Assembly (NCBI RefSeq): GCF_040954835.1
Contig: NC_090708.1
Location: forward strand, 27,664,001 to 27,728,000
Direction: 5' to 3'
DNA from: Lepisosteus oculatus
Lineage: Eukaryota > Chordata > Actinopteri > Semionotiformes > Lepisosteidae
Length of the DNA stretch: 64,000 bases
A program made the translations under genes and the position numbers. Position 1 is the stretch's first letter; the number at the start of each line of letters is the position of its first letter. Shown here in pieces: positions 21,854-33,576 of this stretch. A model generated the notes under the pieces. It did not search any database. It saw nothing but the letters and a program-made list of their open reading frames with translations, and was not told the DNA's origin.

Positions 21854-24314
21854 TTATCTTGTGTTGACAATATTCTTTGGAATATGTTGCAGAGGAGCCT
21901 GTATCCTCAAGTACCTGTGAGCAGCTGCCTTGTTATTTTCATTCTTTAAGATGTAAATAATAGGGTTAACCAATGGAGTGAGAAAATAGTACACTGGACC
22001 AATGAAGGTGTGCCCATCAGGAGGAATACTTTCCACTCTTAATCCAACATACACCACAGTACCAGAAGCATAGCACAGAAAGACCACAGCCATGTGTAAA
22101 GAGCACATTGAGAAGGCCTTCTTATGGCTCTCCACAGTTTTCATCTTTACCACTGACCCTACAATTCTAAAATAGGACCACAGGACAAATGGAACAGGAA
22201 TGTAAATTACAACCATGGCAATAAATAAAGAAAAATTCACTTGTGCTGTGACATCACCACAAGCTAAAGACATTACAGTGGGGTAGTCACAAACAATGTT
22301 CAGGATGAGGTTTGAGCTACAAAATGGCAAAGTGTTTGCCAGTATGACAGATGTTAAGGGAAAGAGGAAGCCCAGAAACCAGACTGAAGACATCATTTTA
22401 ATACAGACCCCACTGCTCATGATGTTATTGTAATGTAGAGATTTCACTATAGCAATGTAACATTGCCATAGCCAAAATGTAAAGTTAAGTGTGCTCTCTG
22501 AAGGCACCAGTTCTGTAGGGTTTGGGCATTTACTGGGACAATTATTCATTGTAGCAGTAAATCACAAAATTGATTCTTTTGATGGCTTTAGAATCCAACC
22601 ATGCAACATAACTCAAACAACGCACACACACAGGTACTAATACACGAGCATACATTTATTAATACATAGAATATGCATATAAACCTAACAGATCTTATCG
22701 AGAGGGTTATCAGAATACAAAAGGTATATATTCAGTCAGTTACAAAGTGTTACACATATCAAGAGGACATACGTTCAGTATATCATTCATTAAGACCGTT
22801 TCGTAAATGCACTTGGTTATAACTTCTACATTAGATACTCAAAACAAGTACATAACTCTTAGGAATTAAATTGATATCAACTGGTTGGGATAACAATTGA
22901 ATTCTCGAGCTGTAATGCATTGAAGTTAAATACTCGTCCAATCTCTGGGGATTCAGATCTCCTGCGGGCACAAAGAAACAGTTGCAGGCTGTTGCTGTAA
23001 AATCCGCGCTCTCTGGCTCCGTGCCAGGCTGTGCTGTGCGGCTTGCGACGGTGCGCTGCTGATGCTCACTGACCGGCTAGTTAGTGTTGGCTTTAACTAG
23101 CAAAGTTTGTGCACAGGAGAAAAGATGACTGTGGGTCCCAGCAAGTCAGGAAGAGGACCGGTTCGTTCCTGATGAAGAGCTAGTTCTGAATAGTGATTCA
23201 GCTGTCCACAGTTCTGACCTGTTCATGAGGCCTGCTGCTGGTGCTAACCTCGGGTGGATCCTCTGGTTACTCTCTGGCAACCTCCGCTCTAGACTCTTAG
23301 AACAAAGGAAAGTTCTGGCACTCGGACACACTGGCCGTTCCGTGGTTGTTCGGGCTGAGTCTCAGGATGGTCAGGAGGCGTGCTGCAAGAATGTCCTGCC
23401 CTTGGGAGCCTTCTGCTCCTGGGCCGTCCTGCCTTGGAATTCTCCTTTGAAAAGTCCACAGAATTCTCAGAAATCTAATTGAATCTCACTGAATCTCCCT
23501 TCTGAATCTTACTGAATCTTACAGGCTCTCTGTGTTGCCTGTTTTTACCTGGAGGAACTTCAGCTCGTTGATTGGCTGAAAGTTCCATGGGCATCAGAGT
23601 CCCACGTGGTTTACTCGGCCCTACCAGTCCCTGATTGGTTGATCAAGGTGAGATATGAGTCACTTAGTCCTGACACTTAGGAATGCAGTCCAGATGTCCA
23701 TCTGGCACTACCTAGGCAGATAGGCGCCAATGGATGATCATTGATCATGATAGCCAGGCTTAGCTAAGTGCATCCCCCTTTGGGAGCTGTCCTAGGAAAC
23801 CTTAATTCAGCCTGCATGAATAGTTTCTCTGTGGCTGCACCACAGAGATGAACAGAGAAATGGGGCCTCATTTGGGAAGGCTCAGAATACTTAATTCTTT
23901 CTTATTAATAAGCCTCGCCGCTACAGCAACATACCGGTCATAAGCCATGACTGCAAGAAGGAATGTTTCAATAGCTGTAAATGAGATAAAAAAATACATT
24001 TGTGCAAAACAACCTGAAAAGGATATGGTCTTATTGTAACCAGAAAGAACTACTAACAACTTGGGTATGACAGTAATTGTTATCAGTACATCTAAGACAG
24101 CCAAGTTCCAGAGGAAGAAGTACATGGGTGTGTGGAGTCGATGATCTTGGGAAATTAACACCACAATGAGTAGATTACCCAGGAAGATGGCCAGGAGGAG
24201 GATGAAGAAGAAGATGAAGAGAGCAGAGTTGTGCTGCTGCAGGCCTGGCAGTCCCATGATGATGAACTCAGAGTGCAGGGTGACATTGGTTTGTCCCATT
24301 GGTTGTAGTCTCAA
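21854..24314 (-). pseudogene. Odorant receptor interrupted by a solo LTR (OR1)
   Basis: This is a seven-transmembrane odorant receptor, acting at olfactory neuron cilia, coded in two pieces on the minus strand. 24314-23926 holds the N-glycosylation site NVT, TM1 with GN, HTPMYFFLWNLAVLD, TM3 and MAYDRYVA. 22451-21854 resumes with IVKSLHYNN and continues through TM4-TM7 with CDYPTVMSLACGD, KKAFSMCSLH and PLVNPIIYILKNEN to the stop. A 1470-bp LTR (22456-23925) sits between them, flanked by GCAA (TTGC in coding sense). Taking the target repeat once, the two pieces are in frame: 972 nt from the ATG at 24299, or 323 residues, the normal OR length. The ATG at 24314 is five codons further upstream; 24299 aligns better with the intact OR at 39754-40707. 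No other disruption was seen. Confidence 0.92.
22456..23925 (-). mobile_element. Solo LTR, long form (copy c), inside OR1
   Basis: On the minus strand it begins TGTAGCGGCGAGG and ends CAATGTTACA, with perfect 4-bp target repeats (GCAA on plus: 22452-22455 and 23926-23929). It matches copy d (29274-30741) and copy f (53640-55072) closely. Compared with short copy b it carries about 58 extra bases after the CCCTACA end, starting GAACTGGTGCCTTCAGAG. An AATAAA lies near 22655 (minus). Confidence 0.9.
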
Positions 24315-24399
24315 CAGCTATGCCAAAGAACAAGTTTACATCCAGTGGGTTATTAATGGTTTTGGAGAAAGAGCCATTAAGGCAAATTTGAAAGATTAA

Positions 24400-25597
24400 A
24401 GGATTAAATAAAATGAATAATTACTATTGTTTTCACTTTTTAAAATAATGTAATAATAATATAATCCTACAATTTAATTACAACGCACTGACTCTGTAGA
24501 TCAGGATGTTCCACAAACTAAGTAGCCAGGTAGAAAAAGGATACTACCAAATCTGTTCTGAAGTGGCTTCACAGAAAGAATGCCCCAGTCAAAATTAAAA
24601 ATTAACAAATTAAAAATCAGCTAAAAACTGTGTAGCAAGACTTGAAATCAGATGTCCAATAATGATCCCTACCAGCTTGATAGAGCCTGAGAAATCTGCA
24701 CCATCCCCAGTTGTCAAATTGATGGATAAATCACAGCCTTTATTACTGTCAAGGTTATTTTCTGAAATTTAAACTTATTTTATCCATAAAAGTATTCATA
24801 AAGAGATTTCATTTTTTTATTAAAACTATTTACATTAAGAAAATATGTATACATTATTTGTAATTTAAAAAATGGAACGTCATTGAAAGGGGATAAATTC
24901 TGTTGTCAGGCCTAGAATGTATTTTAAGAAACACGATCCTTTATACGATAACTTTCATATTGACATGATACATGTCACTAAATGACATCTGTTTCAGTTT
25001 GGTCTCCTCTTCTTTTTAACATTAACCCAACCAATATCGTAGTAAACCCCCAGTTTCTGAACAATTAATTTTTAGAAGTCTCTATTCATAAGAGCAATTG
25101 TAAGAGCTAGTTAATACAGGATGTGTATGTGAGGTGATTGCTGACCTCCAGCCCACAATATGCAATGCAGAGCCATCGTATCACCAATTTATGAGTGGTT
25201 TGTCATTATTTTTGGCTTGCTGGACCCATACAGGTTTTTAAGGTGTAACAGGATTACCCTTATGGAGAAGCCTGCTCAATCCCAAAAATCCAGTTAACTC
25301 AGAGGCATTAATAGCACTTTCTAGTCATTTCCTCTTCATCTCCCATAGAACAATTCCTCCAACAGAAAACAATTAGTAATTAGTTTACAAGTACAGTATA
25401 AACAAATGGTCTACAACTCTACATAAACTCTGGAGCATTTTAAATGAAGCCAGGAATACAATTTAAAAATACAAAGATCACTCTGGATCCATCTTTCTTA
25501 ATCCAACCGATTGCAAAATCCTTGCACATTTTTATTATCTTCAATTATTCAAACCTAAACTGGTATTAGGACTGCCAGTTGGCTGCTGATGTACCAA
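24400..25597. other. Intergenic DNA upstream of OR1
   Basis: AT-rich with no coding signal. It separates OR1 from its upstream block B. Confidence 0.5.
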
Positions 25598-26602
25598 CAG
25601 AGCTAATCAAATTGTAACATTCCATTCTGGGTAAGTAGGCCAGGTTTGTCCAATTTTTGCTGTCAAAGGCCAGACAAAGCCTCAGCCTGTGCCATCATAG
25701 TATAATCACAAATCCCCTGAACATGCAGGAGTAAAATACAGACCTCCAACTTCATATGTGGCTAAGGAGTATTGGGCAGTAACACTCCTGATGATGATGA
25801 TGCTATTTGATTTTTTTTCAGAAGCAGTACATTTATTTTCTGGAAAAATAAATGTCTGTTTAATCTGCAAACTTTCCTTCTTCCTCACATATCTTGGGAA
25901 ATACATATGAAAAGGACAGAATCTGAAACTGAAAAGCTGAAAGTGGGCAATGATTCCTTTCTACACCAATATTTCAAGAGATGTTTCTTTTGATTTAGTG
26001 TTTTAAAAGAAACAGGTATCCATTTTACCAGAAAGATATCAGACTTAAGCAGCTCTCAAGAAAACAACATCTAGAACATTTCCAAACACATTTGTTGTTC
26101 ATGTTGCTCTTGAAATACATCTAAGGTTTATTTTTGATCCGGCATAATTCTGATATGCTGATAAAAACTCAGACTTTAAATCCTCAAGACTTCCAGGACA
26201 AATAGAAAATAAAATACTGACTTTTTTATGGTTAATATATTTCAGAGGATGGTATCTTTCAAAAAATGTATGATAAATAAAAAATATATACATGTAATTA
26301 TTTCACTATCCCATTACTGTGTGCTCTGGGTTTGAACAGAGCAGGTAAGTGATGTTAGCACCAGAAAAGGTTACTTACAAAACTAATCAACAACAGTTTT
26401 TATAGTAATTGAAGATAAATGATCTAACCATAAAAATATAAGAAGAGGCATTACAAACATATACGGTACAGTAGATTAAGTGATATTTTCTCTGCTTTTC
26501 ACATACCTGGAGTCTGAGCTGTTCTGTCTATCTTTTCCTGTACAGGACACACCTGTTGGACAAGAAACCCTTTCTCTCTAGAGGCCACTGGGTGCAGAAC
26601 TG
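25598..26602 (-). repeat. OR-upstream block, copy B, with candidate splice donor
   Basis: It is homologous to 10706-11690. On the minus strand CCAG|GTATGTG (26500-26508) occupies the same place as the donor in copy A, and lies about 2.2 kb upstream of the OR1 start. The TATA-like piece of copy A is missing here. At 26603 the block is cut by a TA-flanked element: copy A reads on as AACTGTAGCTG, whereas this copy goes from AACTGTA directly into CAGATACAGCC. The homology resumes at about 30742. Confidence 0.6.
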
Positions 26603-27124
26603 TACAGATACAGCCATTCAAAACGAGTGAGGTACGCTGCGGTAAAACGTGGTTGGTGTGTCGTATTACAATGCGTCCTTACGCGTTATATCAAGTCATA
26701 CCGTATCAATTCTAGGTTACAGTAATAGTATCTGGAATCACTGCCAGGTGGAACTAATAAAGCTTAACCTCTCATGTACAGCATTTGAGCAGTTGCCAGA
26801 AAACACCTCCTTTCAAATCCCGGTCACTGCTGGAGGACAATCTTTATCCAGTTAAGAATTTAAGTTGTATACTTTTTAGACTTTTAATAATTTTAAACTT
26901 TAAACTGTGTTTTACAGCTTGTTAATTATTAAACATTAAAAAGTCGGTATAATTTATAAAAGCAAGATTGTTCAGTTGGACAAAAGTACACAATGTACCA
27001 CCTTTATCATAAATATTTTAATAATGCATAAATATTTTATGCATCAACGTCTTTACGGAAGATATTACTTATAGTATTAGTAATTAATTTCCTTGGACAG
27101 GCTGTAAGCTCAAAGTATTACCAT

Positions 27125-28180
27125 GGGCCACTTTCTTTGTAACTGTCTTTGTAAATGAAAATACTTTATTTTTTCATTGATAAAAAGTAATACCACAGCA
27201 TTTTGTTGATCCGATCACATATTCGTTTCCAATTATACAAAGTAAGTTTTGAGAATTTCCAATTCACCATGCCTTTCACATGCTCATAAAAGATATTTAA
27301 TTAGGAACATAAACATATTATGTAAACTGTCTATGGATGGAATTGGTAGTTTAAAGAAAAAATACACATCAATATTCCACTTTCTTCTGAAATATTTTAA
27401 GCATCAAAATCTTACATGTGGTTATGTTGTAAACGTTTTTACATGCTCCTTCTGACTATTAAGTTTAAATACTTTGTTAAAAGTTATAATGTTTTAACTT
27501 TTTCTGTGAATATGCTCATTATCGGAGTAAACAAAAGCATACTTTTAGAATGTGATTCATATGGAGTATAATATGGAATTGTGTATCTAAAGAAATTAAT
27601 AACGATAAAATTATATTCATGTACTGTAGCTCAAATTATCACAGTAGTTCACTTTATTTGTAACTGTCTTTGTAAATGAAAATACTTTATTTTTGAATTT
27701 ACAAAAAGTAACACCACAGCATTTCGTTGATCCGATCACATATTAATTTCCAATCATACAAATTAATTTTTGAGAACCTCTAATTTACCATGCCTTTGCA
27801 ATGCTCATAAACAAAATTAAATTAGGAACATAAACATATTATGTAAACTGTATATGGCTGGTATTGGTAGTTTAAAGAAAAAAATACACACCAGTATTCC
27901 ACTTTCTTCATAAACATTTTTAGCATCAAAGTCTTTCATGTGGTTATTTTGGAAACATTTTTATGTGCTCCTTCTGACTATATTAATTTTATATACTTCG
28001 TAAAAAGTTATAATGTTTTAACCTTTTCTGTGAAAACGCTCGTTATTGCAGTAAACAAAAGCATACTTTTCAGAATTTGATTAATAAGGAATATAATATG
28101 GAATTGAATATCTAAAGAAATTAATAACGATATAATTATATTCATGTACTGTAGCTCAAATGATCACAGTAGTACATTTT
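27125..28180. repeat. Tandem duplication of about 525 bp
   Basis: 27125-27650 is repeated at 27651-28180: both copies begin with CTTTGTAACTGTCTTTGTAA and end with TATTCATGTACTGTAGCTCA. Scattered substitutions show that it is not recent. Confidence 0.75.
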
Positions 28181-28225
28181 CTTTGGATATGTGTGCTTCA
28201 GTTTAACTTCGTTCCACGTGATTAT

Positions 28226-28294
28226 GTCTGTGGGGTGATGGGTTAAACGTGTGCTTTATATGCCTCAGGTCGGAGGATCAAGCCCAGCTATTAC
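28226..28294 (+). repeat. tRNA-like cassette, copy 2
   Basis: Box-A-like GGTGATGGGTTAAACG is followed by box-B-like GGATCAAGCCC (28275-28285). The ATGTTTCTTTGAAAAA module follows at about 28326, the same neighbour as in the other copies. The middle part differs from all others. Confidence 0.4.
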
Positions 28295-29273
28295 CATGAT
28301 TTTTCTTACACAAACACAAATAAATGTTTCTTTGAAAAACTAAAATAGCAAATATTATGAACACTGTATTGACATTTTTTATATTTCTAAATATCACAAC
28401 ATGCTGGAATCTAAGTCATTTATTAATAAGAACAAGTAATTTCAAACTGCTACTGATATTATTAGTGATGATAAATATTATCTACACTATATTGAATCTT
28501 TTGGTATTTCTAAATATGTCTGTGATTTTTTTACACAGAAGCCCAGCTATTAACTGACAGCTATAGTCTGTTAGTGTGTATTGTCTGTTTAGGGTTCTGT
28601 AGCATTCCAGTTTATGTTGTGTTTGTACTTGCAAGAATAACAATTACAAACATTAAAAAAACATACTTGCTTTGTATTGTTTATACTGTCCAACTGAGCA
28701 AATTTGCTTTTATAAAAAATACTGATTTACCTTTTTCATGTTTAATGTGTAATATGGTGTAATACAGTTTAAAAGCATTTAAAGTCTAAACAGTATACAA
28801 CTTGTATTCTTATCTCTATTAATATAACTATCAAGTGGTATTAAATAAGTACAACTTTATAGTATAGATGACACTTTTCTCAAATTTATTTAAAACATAA
28901 AAACGATTACAATCTAATCTTCCACATTTGATCCCATGAGGAAGTACTATACACTCCTGCTTTGTTTAACGATGGTATAAAAAATAAATCTAAATGGTGA
29001 GAAAGCTATGATTAAAGTTAATTAAGGGACTTAGAAGACAAAGATAACGATTTACGTTGCATTGTCAGATTGTGAATCAATAAAGGCATTTAATTAAACA
29101 CGTGTTTGCGATTTAAATCAAAATGGGAGTAATGGGGCCTCTATTCTCTATTATTATCAAAACTCATTCAATTGTGGTTAATTCGGAAACATTTTGACAT
29201 GTTCCTTGTAACTACACTGCTGTTGATATTGTAGCAATAGACAAAATGAAACGCTTGGATTTTGTAATGTAGG

Positions 29274-30741
29274 TGTAGCGGCGAGGCTTATTAATAAGAA
29301 AGAATTAAGTGTTCTGATCTTTCCCAAATGGTCCCATCTCTGTTCATCTCTGTGGTGCAGCCACAGAGAAACTATTCATGCAGGCTGATTTAAGGTTCCT
29401 TTGATAAGGTTTCCTAGGACAGCTCCCAAAGGGGGATGCACTAAGCTAAGCCTGGCTATCATGATCAATGGTCATCCATTGGCTCCTATCTGTCTAGGGA
29501 GTGCCAGATGGACATCTGGACTGCATTCCTAAGTGTCAGGAGTAAGTGACTCATATCTCAACTTGATCAACCAATCAGGGACTGGTAGGGCCGAGTAACC
29601 CACGTGGGACTCTGATGCCCATGGAACTTTCAGCCAATCAACGAGCTGAAGTTCCTCCAGGTAAAAACAGGCAACACAGAGAGCCTGTAAGATTCAGTAA
29701 GATTCAGGAGGGAGATTCAGTGAGATTCAAGTAGATTTCTGAGAATTCTGTGGACTTTTCTAAAGGGAATTCAAAGGAGAATTCCAGGGCAGGACGGCCC
29801 AGGTGCAGAAGGCTCCCAAGGGCAGGACATTCTCACAGCATGCCTCCTGACCATCCTGAGACTCAGCCCGGACAACCACGGAACGGCCAGTGTGTCCGAG
29901 TGCCAGAACTTTCCTTTGTTCTAAGAGTCTAGAGCGGAGGTTGCCAGAGATTAACCAGAGGATCCACCCGAGGTTAGCACCAGCAGCAGGCCTCGTGAAC
30001 AGGTCAGAACTGTGGATAGCTGAATCACTATTCAGAACTAGAGCTTCACCAGGAACGAACCGGTCCTCTTCCTGGCTTGCTGGGACCCACAGTCATCTTT
30101 TCTCCTGTGCACAAACTTTGCTAGTTAAAGCCAACACCAACTAGCCGGTCAGTGAGCATCAGCAGCGCACCGTCGCAAACCGCACAGCACAGCCTGGCAC
30201 CTAGCCAGACAGCGCGGATTGGACAGGAACAGCCTGCAACTGTTTCTTTGTGCCCGCAGGAGATCTGAATCCCCAAAGATTGGATGAGTATTCAACTTCA
30301 ATGCATTACATTTAGAGAATTCAACTGTTATCCCAACCAGTTTTTATCAATTTAATTCCTAAGAGTTATGTACTTGTTTTGAGTATCTAATGTAGAAGTT
30401 ATCACCAAGTTCATTTATGAAACGGTCTAAATGAATGATATACTGAACGTATGTCCTCTTGATATATGTAACTCTTTGTAACTGACTGAATATATACCTT
30501 TTGTATTCTGATAACCCTCTCGATAAGATCTGTTAGGTTTATATGCATATTCTATGTATTAATAAATGTATCCTCATGTATTAGTACCTGTGTGTGTGCG
30601 TTGTTTGAGTTATGTCGCATGGTTGGATTCTAAAGCCATCAAAAGAATCAATTTTGTGATTTACTGCTACAATGAATAATTGTCCCAGTAAATGCCCAAA
30701 CCCTACAGAACTGGTGCCTTCAGAGAGCACACTACATTACA
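29274..30741 (+). mobile_element. LTR, long form (copy d)
   Basis: It begins TGTAGCGGCGAGG and ends near ACATTACA, 1468 bp, close to copy c. It contains the extra GAACTGGTGCCTTCAGAGAG segment (30707-30726) after CCCTACA. AATAAA is at 30561-30566. No matching 4-bp flank was found, because the left flank is transposon sequence and the right flank is OR-upstream block DNA; a deletion on one side is likely. Confidence 0.8.
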
Positions 30742-31016
30742 CTTGTTTAAACTGTATTTGTAATAATGTAATGGCATCTTGGAGAGAGAAGCTTTCTACC
30801 GATTAATATACATATTGTGACAAAGGAGGCAAAATGACATGGCAGATTAAGAAAAGCAAAGCACTGAAGTTAAGTTTCAATAGAACTTCACATTATAAGC
30901 TGAACTGCTCTACAAATGGGACAAAAACATGAGGATACAGTACATTAAAACACTGGCTTTTACAAACAACCTTAGGGTAAAACATATGCATGAATTTAAA
31001 TTTCACTTAGTTAAAG
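30742..31016 (-). repeat. Continuation of OR-upstream block B
   Basis: Homologous to 11840-12110 (for example GAACTTCACATTATAA and AAAACACTG). Its position shows that the transposon at 26605 and LTR copy d entered a once continuous block. The part matching 11690-11830 is missing. Confidence 0.6.
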
Positions 31017-32281
31017 TACAGATGCAGCCATTCAAAATGCACAGTACAAACCTGTTCCATATGCAACTACCCACAAGCCACCGCGGTAAGTGATTGGCTG
31101 GCCAAAATGACCGACAGGGGCACTCGTGGTGCATTGGTTGGTAGTGAAAAGATTTAATCATTTAATGTCTTTACTGTGCACATTTTAAACGGCTTAGTTT
31201 TGAATATTTATATGGAATTTTACCACTAAAGGGAATTTTAGTAGCTGAGCATAAAAAGAAGAGGAGCATAACGCATCTGAAGGTCATAAACGATATTAAT
31301 TTAGGAACATAAACATTACTGTATGTACATAAACTGTACTGTGTATGGCTGGTCTTGATAGTTTAAAAAAAATACACACCATTCTCCCATTTCTCCCTAA
31401 ACATTTTAAGCATGAAAGTTTTATGAAACGGTCCCCAAATATGTGATTGCTGTATAGAATGAATTTTAATTTTTAAAAATTATTTAACACGAAAATTAAG
31501 TTGTTTACATCTTCCGCCTGAGAACAGTCACCCGTTGCTACCCAACATAGAAACACAGCCACTAACTAGCAAAAAGAGGACATTAGCTAGCCAATATGAT
31601 AAAGAAATACATGATTATTTTGTTTATTTCTTTTGCACATTTATTTGAACATTTCCATCGATTGTACAAGCACTTGGAAACTGTCCAACCCCTAGTTCAT
31701 CAGGCATTTTCTTTTACGCTGCGGGCATTCTCCTGGTCTGTGTCTTCTAGGATATAATGCCAGCGAACTCTTGTTTTTATGTCCACTATAACAGACAATC
31801 TCCTTTGCTTTTAACCGAGCGTTTAATAATTTCCTAAAATGAAAATGATTTACTTTATTTCCCTCACGGGATCAATAAAAGTATCTATTATCTGTCTAAA
31901 CTATGGGACAGAATTCTGGGGTCTCCCCATACCAGAGATTATGGTAGGGCTTCAGAATGGTGATTGGCTGACACCATCTGACACCCCTCTGATTGGAGAA
32001 AAAAGACGTGCTGGTTTGCTATACATACAGTACTGTACCAGGAAGAGGATTTCTTTCTGTTCGAAACGTGTATTTTGAAAGTTTAAGAAGTAAAAACCTT
32101 ACAGCGTACACAGATTTCGTCATCTTTGTCTTATGCATAATAATGTTCACCGCTCTGTCTAGCAAATTAATAATAAACTTTATTTTATATAGCGTTTTAA
32201 ACGAATAAGTAATTAGATTGCTCATAAACCTAATCACTTGCTTTTTCTTTTTATTTAGGCTCAGATTTCAACTATAGATCG

Positions 32282-32505
32282 TATTATTAATAACCATAAT
32301 AACAACCAACCAACAAAAACAAACATATAAACATAATACCAACCAAAAACATAGATAACGACCACAATACAAAATCAAATATATCAAACCATTATACTCT
32401 CGCAAATTCCTCCAATTATCATAATCCTGACCCTTATGCAAAACCAAACCCTCCTCCCATCCCAGTTTATCCTCTTTATCATCCTCAAAATCCACCTCGA
32501 TTTTC
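32282..32505. other. Strongly G-depleted block in the 31019 element
   Basis: Only 7 of 224 plus-strand bases are G. Both a minus-strand ORF (32507-32268) and a long plus-strand frame are open, as such composition allows. The same block occurs at 63772-63995. Its left edge falls exactly at the palindromic module end GATCGTATTATTA. A mitochondrial insert, strand-biased deamination or a simple low-complexity origin are all possible; none is proved. Confidence 0.6.
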
Positions 32506-33499
32506 AACTTAAAGCATTACTGCTTACTGGGTTTTTGAGGGGGGGGGGGAGATGTCTTTCGCTGGAAATCTCGCCTCCATCTACTTTACGAGTAAAACCC
32601 CCTCTCTGCCGGAGTGCTGGTTGTGACAAATTAAACCGGTTTCACAGGTATTTTCAAAGTAGGAAGTACAGTGTTAAGTGGTAGCTGGGCTCCTCAATAG
32701 AATCGCTTTAACATGCTAATGCCTTGGTTTAACAGTCCGGGAGTGGCAAGCTTCCAATGTCAACTCGACTCGATTGGAAGACAATGAACGTATTCTAGCC
32801 CTAAATGAATTAATAGCAAACATGGTTTACATAAAAGACATTTTTCCAAGAAAGTTTATAATAATACGATCTATAGTTGAAATCTGAGCCTAAATATAAA
32901 GGAAAAGCATTTTCAGAGAGCAATCACGCTGTGTTTATGTAGAAAAAGCGATTAGGTTTATGAGCAATCTAATAACCTATTCGCTTAAAACGCTATATAA
33001 AATACAGTTTATTTAGAGATGAATGATCAGTGTCGCAGTTTAAATAATTTTCGTAGGAGGGCTTGGACAGATTCCAAGTGCATTTTTGTAATTTACGTTG
33101 CAATTTAGAGCTTTCTGGCAAGAGGAGACACCCAAATTATAATGTAACATGCCACTGTTTGTGCATGAACAAAGTTATACTGCAATTTTCCTTAGATACG
33201 CGATTAAAAAAAAAAATTTGAATCCCCCGCGGAACACACTCCATAAGAATCAGCGCTTTTAAACAGTATATCGCTTTAAAACACATATATTTAAACACGC
33301 GTTTACGATTTGAATCAAAACGCGATTCAAATCAATATAAATGTTTATTTTGTAACGCATAGGTGACTATTCATTGTTATTTAAGAGACTTAAATTCGAT
33401 CATGTTGTGATATTTAGAAATATAAATTTGTTTGGTGCGAGTCAGGTTTTATTTAATCTCTGACCAAGGGAAACGTTTCATTTTATCAAAGAAAGTCAT

Positions 33500-33576
33500 A
33501 GTTCCATGGGATTCAATCACAGACCATGTGATATGGGAGTCAGGAAACTAACACACAGCGCCACCAGATTTGACAA
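33500..33576 (-). repeat. tRNA-like cassette, copy 3
   Basis: The minus strand reads GGCGCTGTGTGTTAGTTTCC, then CTGTGATTGAATCCC. It is almost the same sequence as copies 4 and 5 (52637, 59540) and sits beside a shortened AAAG module at 33486-33494. Confidence 0.5.

Larger units (their letters stand above)
26605..29273. mobile_element. TA-flanked element truncated on the right by an LTR
   Basis: The left end CAGATACAGCCATTC follows a TA that is single in the uninterrupted copy A. The subterminal part has GCGGTAAAACG and related motifs. The body carries a tandem duplication (27125-28180), a tRNA-like cassette, and modules shared with 3860-9000 (for example 26950-27110 with 4100-4250). The right terminus is missing; LTR copy d begins at 29274. 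An older relative lies at 49137-50160. Confidence 0.6.

Noticed and set aside
22456..22549. Upstream ATG and first 31 codons of the ORF reaching into the OR1 C-terminal half
   Set aside because: These codons are LTR sequence; the OR homology starts only after the 4-bp target repeat.
23146..23331. 61-codon ORF repeated at 29890-30144 and 54310-54495
   Set aside because: It lies inside LTR copies c, d and f and is repeated only because the LTR is; no protein resemblance.
24166..24399. Plus-strand ORF rich in Arg, Lys and Met
   Set aside because: It is antisense to the N-terminal half of OR1; likewise 40469-40738 is antisense to OR2.
31839..32208. ORFs repeated at 63329-63698
   Set aside because: They recur because the element copies are near-identical; no family match and no sign of selection on the frame.
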